64,000 nt of DNA from CAVSRC01 sp963798195. GTDB taxonomy: Bacteria > Pseudomonadota > Alphaproteobacteria > Rhizobiales > Kaistiaceae. Each line of letters opens with the position of its first letter. Position 1 is the first letter of the stretch. The stretch lies in assembly GCA_963798195.1 (NCBI GenBank), contig CAWCSF010000005.1:310001-374000 (forward strand), read 5' to 3'. The position numbers were made by a program, and so were the translations under genes. A model generated the notes under the pieces. The model searched no databases. It had not been told where the DNA came from and worked only from the letters and a program-made list of their open reading frames with translations. Shown here in pieces: positions 42,801 to 51,630 of the stretch.

Positions 42801-43655
42801 ATGAGCGACCTCGCCATCCGCCCGATGACCCGCGCCGACATGGACCGCGCCCTCGATTGGGCGGCGGAGGAGGGCTGGAATCCCGGCCTCGACGACGCGG
42901 CGGCGTTCCTTGCCGCCGATCCCGGTGGATTTCTCGTGGGCTTCCTCGGCCGCGAGCCGGTCGCCTGCATTTCTGTGGTTGCCTACGGCGAGGCTTACGG
43001 CTTCCTCGGGCTCTACATCTGCCACCCGGACCACCGCGGCCGCCGCCACGGCCGCGCCATGTGGGACGCGGGCATGTCCCGCCTCGGCGAGCGCACCGTC
43101 GGCCTCGACGGCGTCGTCGCGCAGCAGGCAAACTACGCAAAGTCCGGCTTCGCCTTCGCCCACCGCAACGTTCGCTATGCCGGCGCTGCGAGCGCCCACG
43201 AGTTCGCCGATCCGCGCATCGTCGAACTGCGCAAGGACCACCCGATCGGCCTCGCCGGTTCGGTCGTTGCCTACGATCGCAGCATGCAGCCCGGCCCGCG
43301 TGAGACCTTCCTGCGCGCGTGGCTGAAACCGCCCGGCCGGCGCAGCATCGCCTTCGTCGATAGCGGCTCCATCTGCGGCTATGGCTGCATCCGCCCGTGC
43401 CGCGAGGGCTACAAGATCGGCCCGCTCTTCGCCGACACGCCGGAGATCGCCGAACGCCTCTTCGCCGCGCTCACCGCCCGGCTGCATGGCGCGCCGATCG
43501 TGCTCGACGTGCCGGAGCCGAACACCGAGGCGGCGGCGCTTGCCGAACGCCACGGCCTGGCACCGGTGTTCGAGACGGCCCGCATGTATCGTGGCCACGC
43601 ACCGGTGCTGCCGCTCGACCGCACTTTCGGATTGACCACGCTGGAGCTTGGCTGA
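42801..43655 (+). CDS. Two-domain GNAT family N-acetyltransferase
   Basis: A 284-residue protein. The first GNAT domain (IRPMTRADMDRALDWAAEEGWNPGLDDA, GLYICHPDHRGRRHGRAMWD with the acetyl-CoA loop) is followed by a second GNAT-like domain typical of YitH/HsaC-type proteins (AFVDSGSICGYGCIRPCREGYKIGPLFADTPEIAERL). The end is GLAPVFETARMYRGHAP. The acceptor is unknown. It starts 7 bases after pyrF, so the two are probably co-transcribed, though a pyrimidine role is not implied. Confidence 0.87.
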   Translation: MSDLAIRPMTRADMDRALDWAAEEGWNPGLDDAAAFLAADPGGFLVGFLGREPVACISVVAYGEAYGFLGLYICHPDHRGRRHGRAMWDAGMSRLGERTVGLDGVVAQQANYAKSGFAFAHRNVRYAGAASAHEFADPRIVELRKDHPIGLAGSVVAYDRSMQPGPRETFLRAWLKPPGRRSIAFVDSGSICGYGCIRPCREGYKIGPLFADTPEIAERLFAALTARLHGAPIVLDVPEPNTEAAALAERHGLAPVFETARMYRGHAPVLPLDRTFGLTTLELG

Positions 43656-43657
43656 CC

Positions 43658-44461
43658 TCAGCCGCGCGCAAGGTGGTGCAGTACGATGCCGCTGGTCGTG
43701 GCGACGTTGAGCGAATCCATGCCGCTTGCCATGGCGATGCTGACGGTGCGCGTCCGCGCCAGAACCGAATCCGGAAGGCCCGGACCTTCCGCGCCGAAGA
43801 GCGCTGCGACCCGCTCCGACCGCTTGACGTCGCGGAGCGCGGTTTCGCCGGCCGGGCTCAGCGCCAGCGTCTCGAAGCCATGCGCGGCGAGGAGATCGAG
43901 CGCATCGTCCATCGTCGCGACGCGGGCGAACGGCAGCGCCAGGGCCGCGCCGACGGAAACACGGATTGCCTTGCGATAGAACGGATCGACGCAGGCGCTG
44001 TCGAGGATGACGGCGTCCGCGCCGAAGGCCGCGGCGTTGCGGCAGATGCCGCCCATGTTGTCGTGGTTGGCGATGGCCGACAGGACGACGATGAGCGCAC
44101 GGCCTCCTACGCCGGCGAGCAAAGCATCGGCGGTCAGCATGGGCGCGCGCTGGCCGATCGCCAGGACGCCGCGATGGATGTTGAAGCCGACAATTCCGTC
44201 GATGACCGGCTGGCTGGCGGCATAGACGGGAACATCCGCCGGCACCTTCGACAGCAGGTCGCCAAGCGATGCGACCCGCTTCTCCGCGATCAGCAGCGAT
44301 GACGGACGATGGCGCGACAGCGGACCGAGGAGAACATTGAGGACGACTTCGCCCTCGGCGACGAACAGGCCCTTGCGGCCGACGAGATCGCGCTCGCGCA
44401 CATCGCGATACGCGGCAACGCGCGGATCGTCCGGATCGGCGATGGCAATGAGATTTGGCAT
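43658..44461 (-). CDS. SpoU/TrmH family RNA methyltransferase
   Basis: A 267-residue SPOUT methyltransferase with a trefoil-knot S-adenosylmethionine site. Motif 1 reads IANHDNMGGICRNAAAFGADAV, motif 2 AALFGAEGPGLPDSVL and motif 3 VSIAMASGMDSLNVATTSGIVL, all intact. The N-terminal extension (VRERDLVGRKGLFVAEGEVVLNVLL) resembles the substrate-binding domain of TsnR/RlmB-like enzymes. It probably 2'-O-methylates a ribose in rRNA or tRNA. Which site cannot be told from sequence. Confidence 0.93.
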   Translation of the reverse strand: MPNLIAIADPDDPRVAAYRDVRERDLVGRKGLFVAEGEVVLNVLLGPLSRHRPSSLLIAEKRVASLGDLLSKVPADVPVYAASQPVIDGIVGFNIHRGVLAIGQRAPMLTADALLAGVGGRALIVVLSAIANHDNMGGICRNAAAFGADAVILDSACVDPFYRKAIRVSVGAALALPFARVATMDDALDLLAAHGFETLALSPAGETALRDVKRSERVAALFGAEGPGLPDSVLARTRTVSIAMASGMDSLNVATTSGIVLHHLARG

Positions 44462-44511
44462 GAGCCTGCCCCCGGCAGCGGACGGCCGGTCAGACTAGCA
44501 AAGCCGAAAGA

Positions 44512-45006
44512 CTAGCGCGCGAAACGCGGCAGGCGGCGTTTCCAGCGCTCGGCCCGGGCGAGACCGGTCTCGTCCTTGGCGCGGCGGCGCACCTTGATCG
44601 GCTGAACCGCAACGTTGAGGACTTCCCGACGCACCGGCACTTCGCGGACTTCCACCGGAATGTGCTTCGCCTTCGGAATGCGCGGCCCCTTGGTCTTGGC
44701 GACCCGCGGCTTGCGCGGTTTCGGCGCATCTTCCTCGATCGTCGGCGCCGACCTGACGGTCAGATCCGGCAGTATCCGCGTCGCGGGCCGCTCCTGGACG
44801 GCCGTACCCCCGAAAACGCTCGCCAATTCGCGGGATTCCGCCGTTTCCGGCCGTCGGCCGAACAGCTTGTCCGTGGCTTCGGCGGCAGAGCGAGACGGCG
44901 CGGCAGCGGCCGGCTCCTCGAGGAAACCGAACAGCGGCGGGTTTTCGGTGGTGGATTTGCGGCTTTTCTTGACTTCGACTGTGAAAGGCTTCGCCTGCTG
45001 GCGCAT
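44512..45006 (-). CDS. Basic hypothetical protein
   Basis: A 164-residue, Lys/Arg/Pro-rich protein without membrane segments. The start MRQQAKPFTVEVKKSRKSTTEN and the repeated basic stretches (PRKPRVAKTKGPRIPKAKHIP) suggest nucleic-acid or ribosome association, but no family is recognised. The C-terminus GLARAERWKRRLPRFAR is again strongly basic. The frame opens 15 codons earlier, but the start at 45006 begins the conserved-looking part. It lies 50 bases upstream of the methyltransferase on the same strand. Confidence 0.6.
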   Translation of the reverse strand: MRQQAKPFTVEVKKSRKSTTENPPLFGFLEEPAAAAPSRSAAEATDKLFGRRPETAESRELASVFGGTAVQERPATRILPDLTVRSAPTIEEDAPKPRKPRVAKTKGPRIPKAKHIPVEVREVPVRREVLNVAVQPIKVRRRAKDETGLARAERWKRRLPRFAR

Positions 45007-45147
45007 AGAAAACTCTCGGTAACGATCACAGGGAAAAGTCGGTCGAATCAAACGCCCCGGCGGACCGACGCCTCCGATGTAGGGGCAGATTGTGGAAATG
45101 TCGAGGAATTGGCCGAGAAGGGTGTATCGGGCCTTTCTACAACCGGC

Positions 45148-45561
45148 TCACATCCGTTCGAAGACGATGTCCTGGGCGCCCTCCCACAGGCACAACTTGC
45201 CGAGGGCCAGGAGGTTCTCGTTACCCTTGGTTATGGTGAGAAAATGGTTTCCGGCGAGCTGGCCGACCTTGCTGGCGAAACGGACGCCGCCATAGGCCAG
45301 CAGTATCTCGGTTTCGCTGATGCCGCCCGGATACAGGATGAACTCGCCGGGCGCCGGGTAGCTGGTGTTGTTCTCGTAGCCGAGGCCGAGATCGAGATCG
45401 CCCAGCGGTATCCAGCAACCCTCGCCGCTCCAGCGGACGTGGATGATGCGCTCCTTGTAGGGCAGCAGGCTCTGGAATTTGGCGCAGGTCTTCGGCGCCA
45501 GCTTCTCCTCGAAGCGCGCCTCGAAGGTGAAGGGGCCGGCCTTGATGCGAATATTGCTCAC
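45148..45561 (-). CDS. DUF3830 family protein
   Basis: A 137-residue cyclophilin-like beta-barrel protein. Family markers are MSNIRIKAGPFTFEARFEEKLAPKTCAKFQSLLPY, IHVRWSGEGCWIPLGD and ENNTSYPAPGEFILYPGGISETEILLAYGG. DUF3830 proteins have no established reaction but occur in catabolic operons with amidohydrolases, lyases and ABC transporters. It is 27 bases downstream of the PIG-L gene and is the last gene of the leftward operon started by the ROK regulator. CGGAGCGACGACGTG precedes the start. Confidence 0.86.
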   Translation of the reverse strand: MSNIRIKAGPFTFEARFEEKLAPKTCAKFQSLLPYKERIIHVRWSGEGCWIPLGDLDLGLGYENNTSYPAPGEFILYPGGISETEILLAYGGVRFASKVGQLAGNHFLTITKGNENLLALGKLCLWEGAQDIVFERM

Positions 45562-45588
45562 GTCGTCGCTCCGGGATGATCGCTCAGC

Positions 45589-48000
45589 TCACGCAGGCTG
45601 TACCATATTCGCGATCAGGCGGAAGGCTCCCGGCACCAGCCGGTCAAGCTGGTGGTGCAGGACGAGACTGGTGTGGGTGTGGCGCCCCTTGCCGATGACG
45701 GCCGAGAGGAGCGCTCCCTCGAGCGGCGCCTCGCCCTTGTCGTTGATGGCAAGCAGCGGCTTGTAGACCGCGTCCCAGGAGGCGGCGAAATAGAGTCCGC
45801 GCTCCTTGTCCCAGCCCGCCCAGTCTTCCGCACCAATGCGGTTCGGCGTGGTGAGAAGCGGATGATCCGGTAGCAGCACCGTCACCGGAGCCGCCGGGTC
45901 GGTCACGCGCCAGCGCAGCGACGGCAGGCCGATCTGAAGCCGGCGCGGCGGCGTCTCATCAGGTGACCAGCCGTCGCCCGGCCGATGATAGAGCGTGACC
46001 AGGTGGCCGCCGCTCTCGACCCAGTGCCGCAAGCGGCGGCGCGCACCCGCCAGATCCTTGCGCGTGCCGAAGGCGAAGATGCCGACGACGATCGTGGTGA
46101 ACGCCGACAGGTCGCCATGCGCCAGCATTTCGGCATCGAGCAGCGTCACGTCGATGCCGAGGCGCCGCAGCCACACATCGACGCGATCATTGCCGCCGCC
46201 GACATAGGCGACCCGCGCGCCCTCGGGCAGCTTCGCCTCGACGGCGAGGCCGGGCAGCGCCACTGGCTCCGCCCATTCGACCGTGCCGATATGCGGATAG
46301 GTGGCGGAGCGGACGCGCGAGGCCGGACGGCCGCTGACGGTGGCGTCGACGGAGAATCGGCCGGGCTTGAGATTGCCCGGCGGCGTCAGGCTGAAGCCAT
46401 CCTTCGCGTCGTCTATCGCCCAGCCCGACGGCAGCGCCAGGGCGACCGGGGCCGACACCCCATCGATACGCGCGGCTACCGGAATGGCGGAGGCCGGCCG
46501 CGCGAGATTGACAAGGATTGCATCCGGATCGAGCGTCAGCGACGTCGCCGGCAGGACGCGGAACGCCTCTTCGGGATCGATGACGCGCGCGACCGTGCGG
46601 CCGCCGATCTTGGCGGAAACCGTGATTGCAAGATCGCCGTTCGCGGCGAGCGGATCGAAGCCCGGCGGATAGGCGGTCGTGAACGCCGTGCCCGGCGCGA
46701 CCGCGATCGGAAACAGGCGCGCGTCTTCGGTGATCTTGTCGGTGCCGACCGAGATGCCGTCGCGGCCGGCGACGGACACGGAAACCTCGGTCGCCGGATC
46801 ATCCGGATCTGCCGCGACGGCGACGGCGCCCTGCTGACCGGGCGCAAGCCGCGACGGACTGGCATAGGCGCGCACGTTGACCGAAGCTTCCAGCAGCAGG
46901 GCGTCGAGTTCCTGCGCCTTGCGCGCCAGCCGATGGGCGATGCGCGGCTTCAGCAAGGCCGGCGTGGCGGCCTGCGCGGCGTCGATGGCGTCGGCAGCGC
47001 GCAGCGCCGCGGTCGTGATAGCGGCGCGGTCGGGGAACGCGGCGACGGCTTCATCGATGGCGGCCTGTGCATCGCCGAGAGATTTGGCGAGCGCCGGCGT
47101 AACGCCAGCGAGACTGGCGAGCGCGCCGACCGTGGCGGGAAGGTCGTCGCGCACGTCGTCTTCGGCATTGGCGCGGGTGGCCGACCGCGCAAGATGCAGC
47201 GGCCAGCGGTGCGTGGCGGTCGCGCGCCATTTGCCCATGCCCTGGCTGGCATGGAAGAAGCGCGACCACTCGCCGAGCTGCGCGTAGGTCGCGCCGGTTG
47301 CAGCGTCGCGGCCCGGGGCGGAGACGGATACCGTCTCGTCCGGCGGCGGCTCCTCGTCGTCATAGGAATTGCCCGCGCCCGACCACGCCGGCAGGTAGAG
47401 CTTGCTGACCTGCCAAGGCTCAAGGCCACCGGTGATCTGTTCAGGGTACGCGGATGGGTCCGCCGCCTTGTCGAAGGCAGCCAGCGCGGCCCGCGTCATG
47501 GCGCGGTGATGGCCATGCTGGCCCGGAACGTCGAGGAATGTTACTTCAACGATATCAGGGCGATAGCGGCGATAGGCCTCGACCATGCGGCCGACGATCC
47601 TGTCCTCGCCCCAGCGCGCCAGCGTGTCGTCGCCGTTCTTCGAGAAGCCGAAGTCGAAGACGCCGTCTTCCGGTCCGTGGCCGACCCAGGCGATGGTCGC
47701 ATCGAGCGCGCGGGCCGCCTCTTCCATCTCGCGGGTGCGCACCACGCCGAGCGCGCCGCCGCGCTCCGGCCCCAGCACGTTCTGCCCGCCCTCGCCGCGC
47801 GTCGAGCAGAGGACGATGACGCGCATGCCGAACTTGTAGCGAAGCGCGGCAAGCAGCGCGCTGTGCTCGTCGTCCGGATGCGCGCCGGTGTTCATCCACG
47901 TGATGACGGAGGTCAGCCGGCCAAGCGCACGCGACAGGCGCAGCAGCGCGGGATCGCCCATCTGGCGGAGTATCAATTCACGGTCTGAGAGCATGGGCAC
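45589..48000 (-). CDS. PIG-L family deacetylase with large C-terminal extension
   Basis: An 803-residue protein. The N-terminal domain (residues ~1-270) is PIG-L/LmbE-like: MNTGAHPDDEHSALLAAL has the zinc AHPDDE motif (40-45), with STRGEGGQN and VPGQHGHHRAMTRAA completing the site. This class removes N-acetyl groups from GlcNAc-containing molecules. The rest has beta-rich domains (about 370-590) and a terminal region from VAYVGGGNDRVDVWLRRLGIDVTLL that looks glutamine-amidotransferase-like (no Cys nucleophile evident). No signal peptide is seen, so it is likely cytosolic. It overlaps the ROK gene by 23 bases and is followed by DUF3830. Confidence 0.88.
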   Translation of the reverse strand: MPMLSDRELILRQMGDPALLRLSRALGRLTSVITWMNTGAHPDDEHSALLAALRYKFGMRVIVLCSTRGEGGQNVLGPERGGALGVVRTREMEEAARALDATIAWVGHGPEDGVFDFGFSKNGDDTLARWGEDRIVGRMVEAYRRYRPDIVEVTFLDVPGQHGHHRAMTRAALAAFDKAADPSAYPEQITGGLEPWQVSKLYLPAWSGAGNSYDDEEPPPDETVSVSAPGRDAATGATYAQLGEWSRFFHASQGMGKWRATATHRWPLHLARSATRANAEDDVRDDLPATVGALASLAGVTPALAKSLGDAQAAIDEAVAAFPDRAAITTAALRAADAIDAAQAATPALLKPRIAHRLARKAQELDALLLEASVNVRAYASPSRLAPGQQGAVAVAADPDDPATEVSVSVAGRDGISVGTDKITEDARLFPIAVAPGTAFTTAYPPGFDPLAANGDLAITVSAKIGGRTVARVIDPEEAFRVLPATSLTLDPDAILVNLARPASAIPVAARIDGVSAPVALALPSGWAIDDAKDGFSLTPPGNLKPGRFSVDATVSGRPASRVRSATYPHIGTVEWAEPVALPGLAVEAKLPEGARVAYVGGGNDRVDVWLRRLGIDVTLLDAEMLAHGDLSAFTTIVVGIFAFGTRKDLAGARRRLRHWVESGGHLVTLYHRPGDGWSPDETPPRRLQIGLPSLRWRVTDPAAPVTVLLPDHPLLTTPNRIGAEDWAGWDKERGLYFAASWDAVYKPLLAINDKGEAPLEGALLSAVIGKGRHTHTSLVLHHQLDRLVPGAFRLIANMVQPA

Positions 48001-49249
48001 CTGCTTCCGTCAGTGACGCGCGCAACTCGCCCGTCCCGTGCAACACGATGTCGAGACGCGGCGTCACTGTTTCGAGGATGGGAAGTGCGGCGGCGCCGAG
48101 CGCCGCGGTGGATTGACCGGTCGTGCCGCGGACCACACGCGCGATCGCACGGTCCCGCCGCGCGGCAACGGAGCGCGGTAGCGGCTCCAGCGCATCGATG
48201 AGCGCGTCCATCAGGCGGTCCGGGAGGCTGCCGCCGAAGATGATCGCTTCGGGGTCGTAGACATTCTCCAGCATGGCGACCATCGGCGAGAGATAGCGCG
48301 CGGCTTCCTCGGTCCACGCGCCGACAGCGGGATGGCCCTGGTCGAGCAGCCGGTCCAGATGGTCCGGCCCCTCCACCGCGACGCCGGCGGCGGCAAGCCG
48401 CTCCTCCAGCGCCTGAAACGAGGCGTAGCGCTCCAGGCAGCCATGGTTGCCGCACGCGCATGGGCGGCCGTTCGGCTCCACCACGACGTGGCCGATTTCG
48501 CCGGCATTGCCGAAGGCGCCGCGGTAGGGCCGCCCGTCGATGACCACGCCAAGTCCAAGACCGCGGCCGAAATAAGCGAAACAGAAGTTACGCAGCGTCC
48601 GCCCCGCACCGTGCAGCCGTTCGCCCACGGATGCCGCGGTCGCATCGTTCTCGACGACGACGCTGAGGCCGGTCGCCTCCGACAGGTAGGCGGCCGCGTC
48701 GACGCCCGCCCAGCCGGGCAACGTCGTCGGGCCGACCGAGGTCATGCCTTCGATGCCGAACGGACCCGGCATCACCACGCCGACGCCGAGCATGAGTTTC
48801 GGCAGGCCGGGGACGCTCGCCCGCGCCGCCGCGATCTCCGCCGAGATCAGCGGCGCCACGCGTTCCGGCGCGGCGTCGGCAAGGCGGATGCTGCGGGTCG
48901 CGCGCAGCTTGCCGGCGAGATCGACGATGACGGTGACCATCTGCCCGGCGGCGATCTCGATGCCGGCAGTGACGCCGCCATCGGGATTGACCGCGATCTG
49001 CACCGGAGGCTGGCCGCGGCCCAGTCGCCGCCGGCCGCGCTCGATGAGCAGGCCTTCGTCCACCAGATCCTGCACGATGTTGGAAACGGCCTGCGCCGTA
49101 AGCTGGCTCAACCGGGCAATCTCGGAGCGGCCGAGCGGCCCGTGCAGCCGCACGGCCTCCAGCACAACGCGCCGGTTATGCGTGCGCGTGCGCAGCGGAT
49201 TGTTGCCGATGGCGATGGCTTGCGGCGAGGGTCCGCGATGGCGAGCCAT
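47978..49249 (-). CDS. ROK family transcriptional regulator
   Basis: A 423-residue NagC/XylR-type repressor. The helix-turn-helix is LGRSEIARLSQLTAQAVSNIVQDL...GLLIERG (residues 38-72). The sugar-binding domain holds VENDATAASVGE, GEIGHVVVEPNGRPCACGNHGCLERYAS (zinc motif CxCGxxGCxE intact) and GGSLPD. The ATP loop is degenerate (IEIAAGQMVTVIVDLAG), so it is a regulator and not a kinase. It is divergent from the sugar transporter operon and translationally coupled to PIG-L, so it should sense the imported amino sugar or its product. Confidence 0.92.
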   Translation of the reverse strand: MARHRGPSPQAIAIGNNPLRTRTHNRRVVLEAVRLHGPLGRSEIARLSQLTAQAVSNIVQDLVDEGLLIERGRRRLGRGQPPVQIAVNPDGGVTAGIEIAAGQMVTVIVDLAGKLRATRSIRLADAAPERVAPLISAEIAAARASVPGLPKLMLGVGVVMPGPFGIEGMTSVGPTTLPGWAGVDAAAYLSEATGLSVVVENDATAASVGERLHGAGRTLRNFCFAYFGRGLGLGVVIDGRPYRGAFGNAGEIGHVVVEPNGRPCACGNHGCLERYASFQALEERLAAAGVAVEGPDHLDRLLDQGHPAVGAWTEEAARYLSPMVAMLENVYDPEAIIFGGSLPDRLMDALIDALEPLPRSVAARRDRAIARVVRGTTGQSTAALGAAALPILETVTPRLDIVLHGTGELRASLTEAGAHALRP

Positions 49250-49311
49250 GGAGCGCGTGTCCGGGTTGAACAGGCCGCAACAAAACGCGCTCCGCCGATT
49301 AGTTCAAGTAA

Positions 49312-49329
49312 ATTTAGTTATTGACAGGA
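49312..49329 (+). promoter_or_regulatory. 18-base element shared with the frc control region (copy 2)
   Basis: ATTTAGTTATTGACAGGA differs at one base from the copy at 19670-19687 and contains TTGACA. A second TTAGTT lies just upstream (49299-49304), giving a direct repeat. It sits in the 187-base divergent region between the ROK gene and the binding-protein gene, in an A/T-rich patch. Confidence 0.6.
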
Positions 49330-49436
49330 AGGGCGGGCCAGCCGCACGCTCAAGGCTGGAATGCGCGACCGGCGCCGGCGACGCCGAACGGCCGGCGTCG
49401 CTTTGGGTCACGGTTTTCGGGAGAGGATCAACCACC

Positions 49437-50687
49437 ATGAAGCAGCTGAACAAAATCGTATTCGGAGCGGCGCTGGCACTTGGCCTGACCGCATCGAGCT
49501 CGGTCTTCGCCGTTGAAATTCAGTATTGGCAGTATGTGTTCGACGCCCGCATCAAGGCGATGGACCAACTCATCGCCAACTTCGAAAAAGCCAATCCGGA
49601 CATCAAGGTCGTCCAGACGACTTTCCCCTACGCCGACTACCAGACCAAGGTTGCCGCCGCGATCACCGCCGGCCAGGGCCCGGACGTGGTCCAGTTCTAT
49701 TACGGCTGGCTCGACAATTTCAAAACCGGCAAGCTGATCCAGCCGTTGCCGCAGGACGCCTTCCCGCACGCGACCATCGAGAAGGAATTCTTCCCGATCA
49801 TCTCCGCCATGAAGTCGGACGGCGAATACTGGGGCCTGCCGACGGCGGTTCGCTCGCTGGCGCTGTTCTACAACAAGAAGCTCTTCACCGACGCCGGCCT
49901 CGACCCGAACAAGCCGCCGACCACACTGGATGAACTGGCCGACGCCGCGGTCAAGACCACGCAGCGCGACGGTAGTGGCAACATCACGTCGGAAGGCATG
50001 GCGCTGGAAATGACGGGCCAGGACCACCAGTGGTGGCGCGAGGTGCTCGTTCGCCAGTTCGGGGGCGTGCCCTACACGGACAACTACACCAAGGTGGCGT
50101 ACGACGACGAGCACGGCCTTGCCGCACTGAAGTGGTACACGGACATGATCACCGAGAAGAAGGTGAGCCAGCCCGGCTTCATGGATGAGGCGCAGGCCGC
50201 CTTCAAGGCTGGCCGGGCGGCGATGCTGATCGACGGCTCGTTCCGGCTCGGCTCCTTCGCCCAGATCAAGGACTTCGAATGGGCAGTCGCCGAGCTGCCG
50301 CAAAAGGACGGCGTCAAGGGCAACTACGTCAGCTACTGGGTGAACGGCATTGCCGCCAACACCAGCGGCGAGAAGCTCGCCGCGGCCGAGAAGTTCCTCA
50401 CCTACGTCACCTCGCCGGAAGCGATGGACATCTGGCTGAAGACGGTCGGCGAACTGCCCGCCAAGCCGGAGCTCGCGCTGACCGACGCGAACACGAAGGA
50501 CCCGACCTACGGCCCGTTCCTCAAGGGTCTTGAATACGGCTACACCACCTTGTTCGTCGACGAGTCGGCACAGCGCCAGACGGCCATCGACATGGTCAAC
50601 CGGATCATCCTCGAGAAGCAGGATCCCAAGGCCTCGCTCGACCAGGCCGCGAAAGCCGAACAGCAGATCATCGACGACCATATGTGA
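49437..50687 (+). CDS. Family 1 extracellular solute-binding protein (sugar ABC transporter)
   Basis: A 416-residue periplasmic binding protein. The signal peptide MKQLNKIVFGAALALGLTASSSVFA is followed by VEIQYWQYVFDARIKAMDQLIANFEKANPDIKV, the usual MalE/UgpB-type opening. Further landmarks are GPDVVQFYYGWLDNFKTGKL, FYNKKLFTDAGLDPNKPPTTLDEL and FKAGRAAMLIDGSFRLG. The ligand is a sugar or sugar conjugate by family; the operon suggests an amino sugar. GGGAGAGGATC precedes the ATG. The first gene of the rightward operon. Confidence 0.93.
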   Translation: MKQLNKIVFGAALALGLTASSSVFAVEIQYWQYVFDARIKAMDQLIANFEKANPDIKVVQTTFPYADYQTKVAAAITAGQGPDVVQFYYGWLDNFKTGKLIQPLPQDAFPHATIEKEFFPIISAMKSDGEYWGLPTAVRSLALFYNKKLFTDAGLDPNKPPTTLDELADAAVKTTQRDGSGNITSEGMALEMTGQDHQWWREVLVRQFGGVPYTDNYTKVAYDDEHGLAALKWYTDMITEKKVSQPGFMDEAQAAFKAGRAAMLIDGSFRLGSFAQIKDFEWAVAELPQKDGVKGNYVSYWVNGIAANTSGEKLAAAEKFLTYVTSPEAMDIWLKTVGELPAKPELALTDANTKDPTYGPFLKGLEYGYTTLFVDESAQRQTAIDMVNRIILEKQDPKASLDQAAKAEQQIIDDHM

Positions 50688-51628
50688 GCGGCCGCGTGGC
50701 GGCAGCGGATAACCACTCGGACGCGGCCGGTTTCGGCCGCGTCTGGCATCGCCTCACCATCCACCAGAAGCAGGTGGTCTGGGCATGGGCGTTCCTCGCC
50801 GTGCCCATTCTCTTTTACGTGGTGATCCGTTTCTGGCCGACGGCCAACGCCATGTATCTGTCGTTCACCAACTGGAACCTGCTGCGCCCGGCGCATCTGG
50901 TTGGCTTCCGCAACTACATCAAGCTCATCAACGACCCGATCTTCTGGAAGGTGTTTCGCAACACCTTCGCCTACCTGATCATCGGCACTCCGGTCAGTCT
51001 GCTCATCTCCTTCGTCATCGCCTACGAACTGGAGAAGGTGCGCTTCCTGCACGGCTTCATCCGGGCGCTCTACTTCCTTCCGTTCCTCACCACCGCAGTG
51101 GCGATGGCATGGGTCTGGCGCTGGTTCTACCAGCCGCTGCCGATCGGCTTCATCAACGACATACTCGCGCATGTCGGCATTCCACAGCAGCCCTTCCTGC
51201 GCTCCCCAAGCCAGGCGCTGCCTTCGGTCCTCGCCTGCGCGATCTGGGCCGGCCTCGGCTTCCAGATCGTCATCTTCATGGCCGGCCTCCGCGCCATCCC
51301 GACGACCTACTACGAGGCGGCGCGCATCGACGGCGTATCGGGCTGGACGACCCTGACCCGCATCACCCTGCCGCTGCTCAAGCCGACGATCGTCTTCCTC
51401 GTCGTGTTCTCCTCGATCGGATTCCTGCGCATCTTCGATCAGGTCTACAACATGACGACCAACGATCCCGGCGGGCCGCTCAACTCGACCAAGCCATTGG
51501 TCCTGATGATCTATCAGACGGCGTTCTCGTCCTTCGACATGGGCTACGCCGCCGCACAGACGGTCGTCCTGTTTCTCGTGCTGCTGACCATCTCGCTGGT
51601 CCAGTTGCGCATCCTGAGGGATCGCTGA
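50684..51628 (+). CDS. Sugar ABC transporter permease (MalF/UgpA-like)
   Basis: A 314-residue inner-membrane permease with six helices, the first in VVWAWAFLAVPILFYVVIRFWPT. The coupling loop is YYEAARIDGVSGWTTLTRITLPLLKP, the EAAxxxG...P motif of this family. GTG at 50684 overlaps the binding-protein stop as GTGA, so translation is coupled. It partners with the MalG-like permease immediately downstream. Confidence 0.93.
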   Translation: MSGRVAAADNHSDAAGFGRVWHRLTIHQKQVVWAWAFLAVPILFYVVIRFWPTANAMYLSFTNWNLLRPAHLVGFRNYIKLINDPIFWKVFRNTFAYLIIGTPVSLLISFVIAYELEKVRFLHGFIRALYFLPFLTTAVAMAWVWRWFYQPLPIGFINDILAHVGIPQQPFLRSPSQALPSVLACAIWAGLGFQIVIFMAGLRAIPTTYYEAARIDGVSGWTTLTRITLPLLKPTIVFLVVFSSIGFLRIFDQVYNMTTNDPGGPLNSTKPLVLMIYQTAFSSFDMGYAAAQTVVLFLVLLTISLVQLRILRDR

Positions 51629-51630
51629 CC

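Noticed and set aside
45985..47988. 667-codon open frame antisense to the PIG-L gene
   Set aside because: Composition-biased shadow of the coding strand; the PIG-L zinc motif and length support only the minus-strand gene.
47978..49249. ROK protein as a sugar kinase supplying the missing GlcNAc kinase
   Set aside because: It has an N-terminal helix-turn-helix and a degenerate ATP loop, so it is a regulator.
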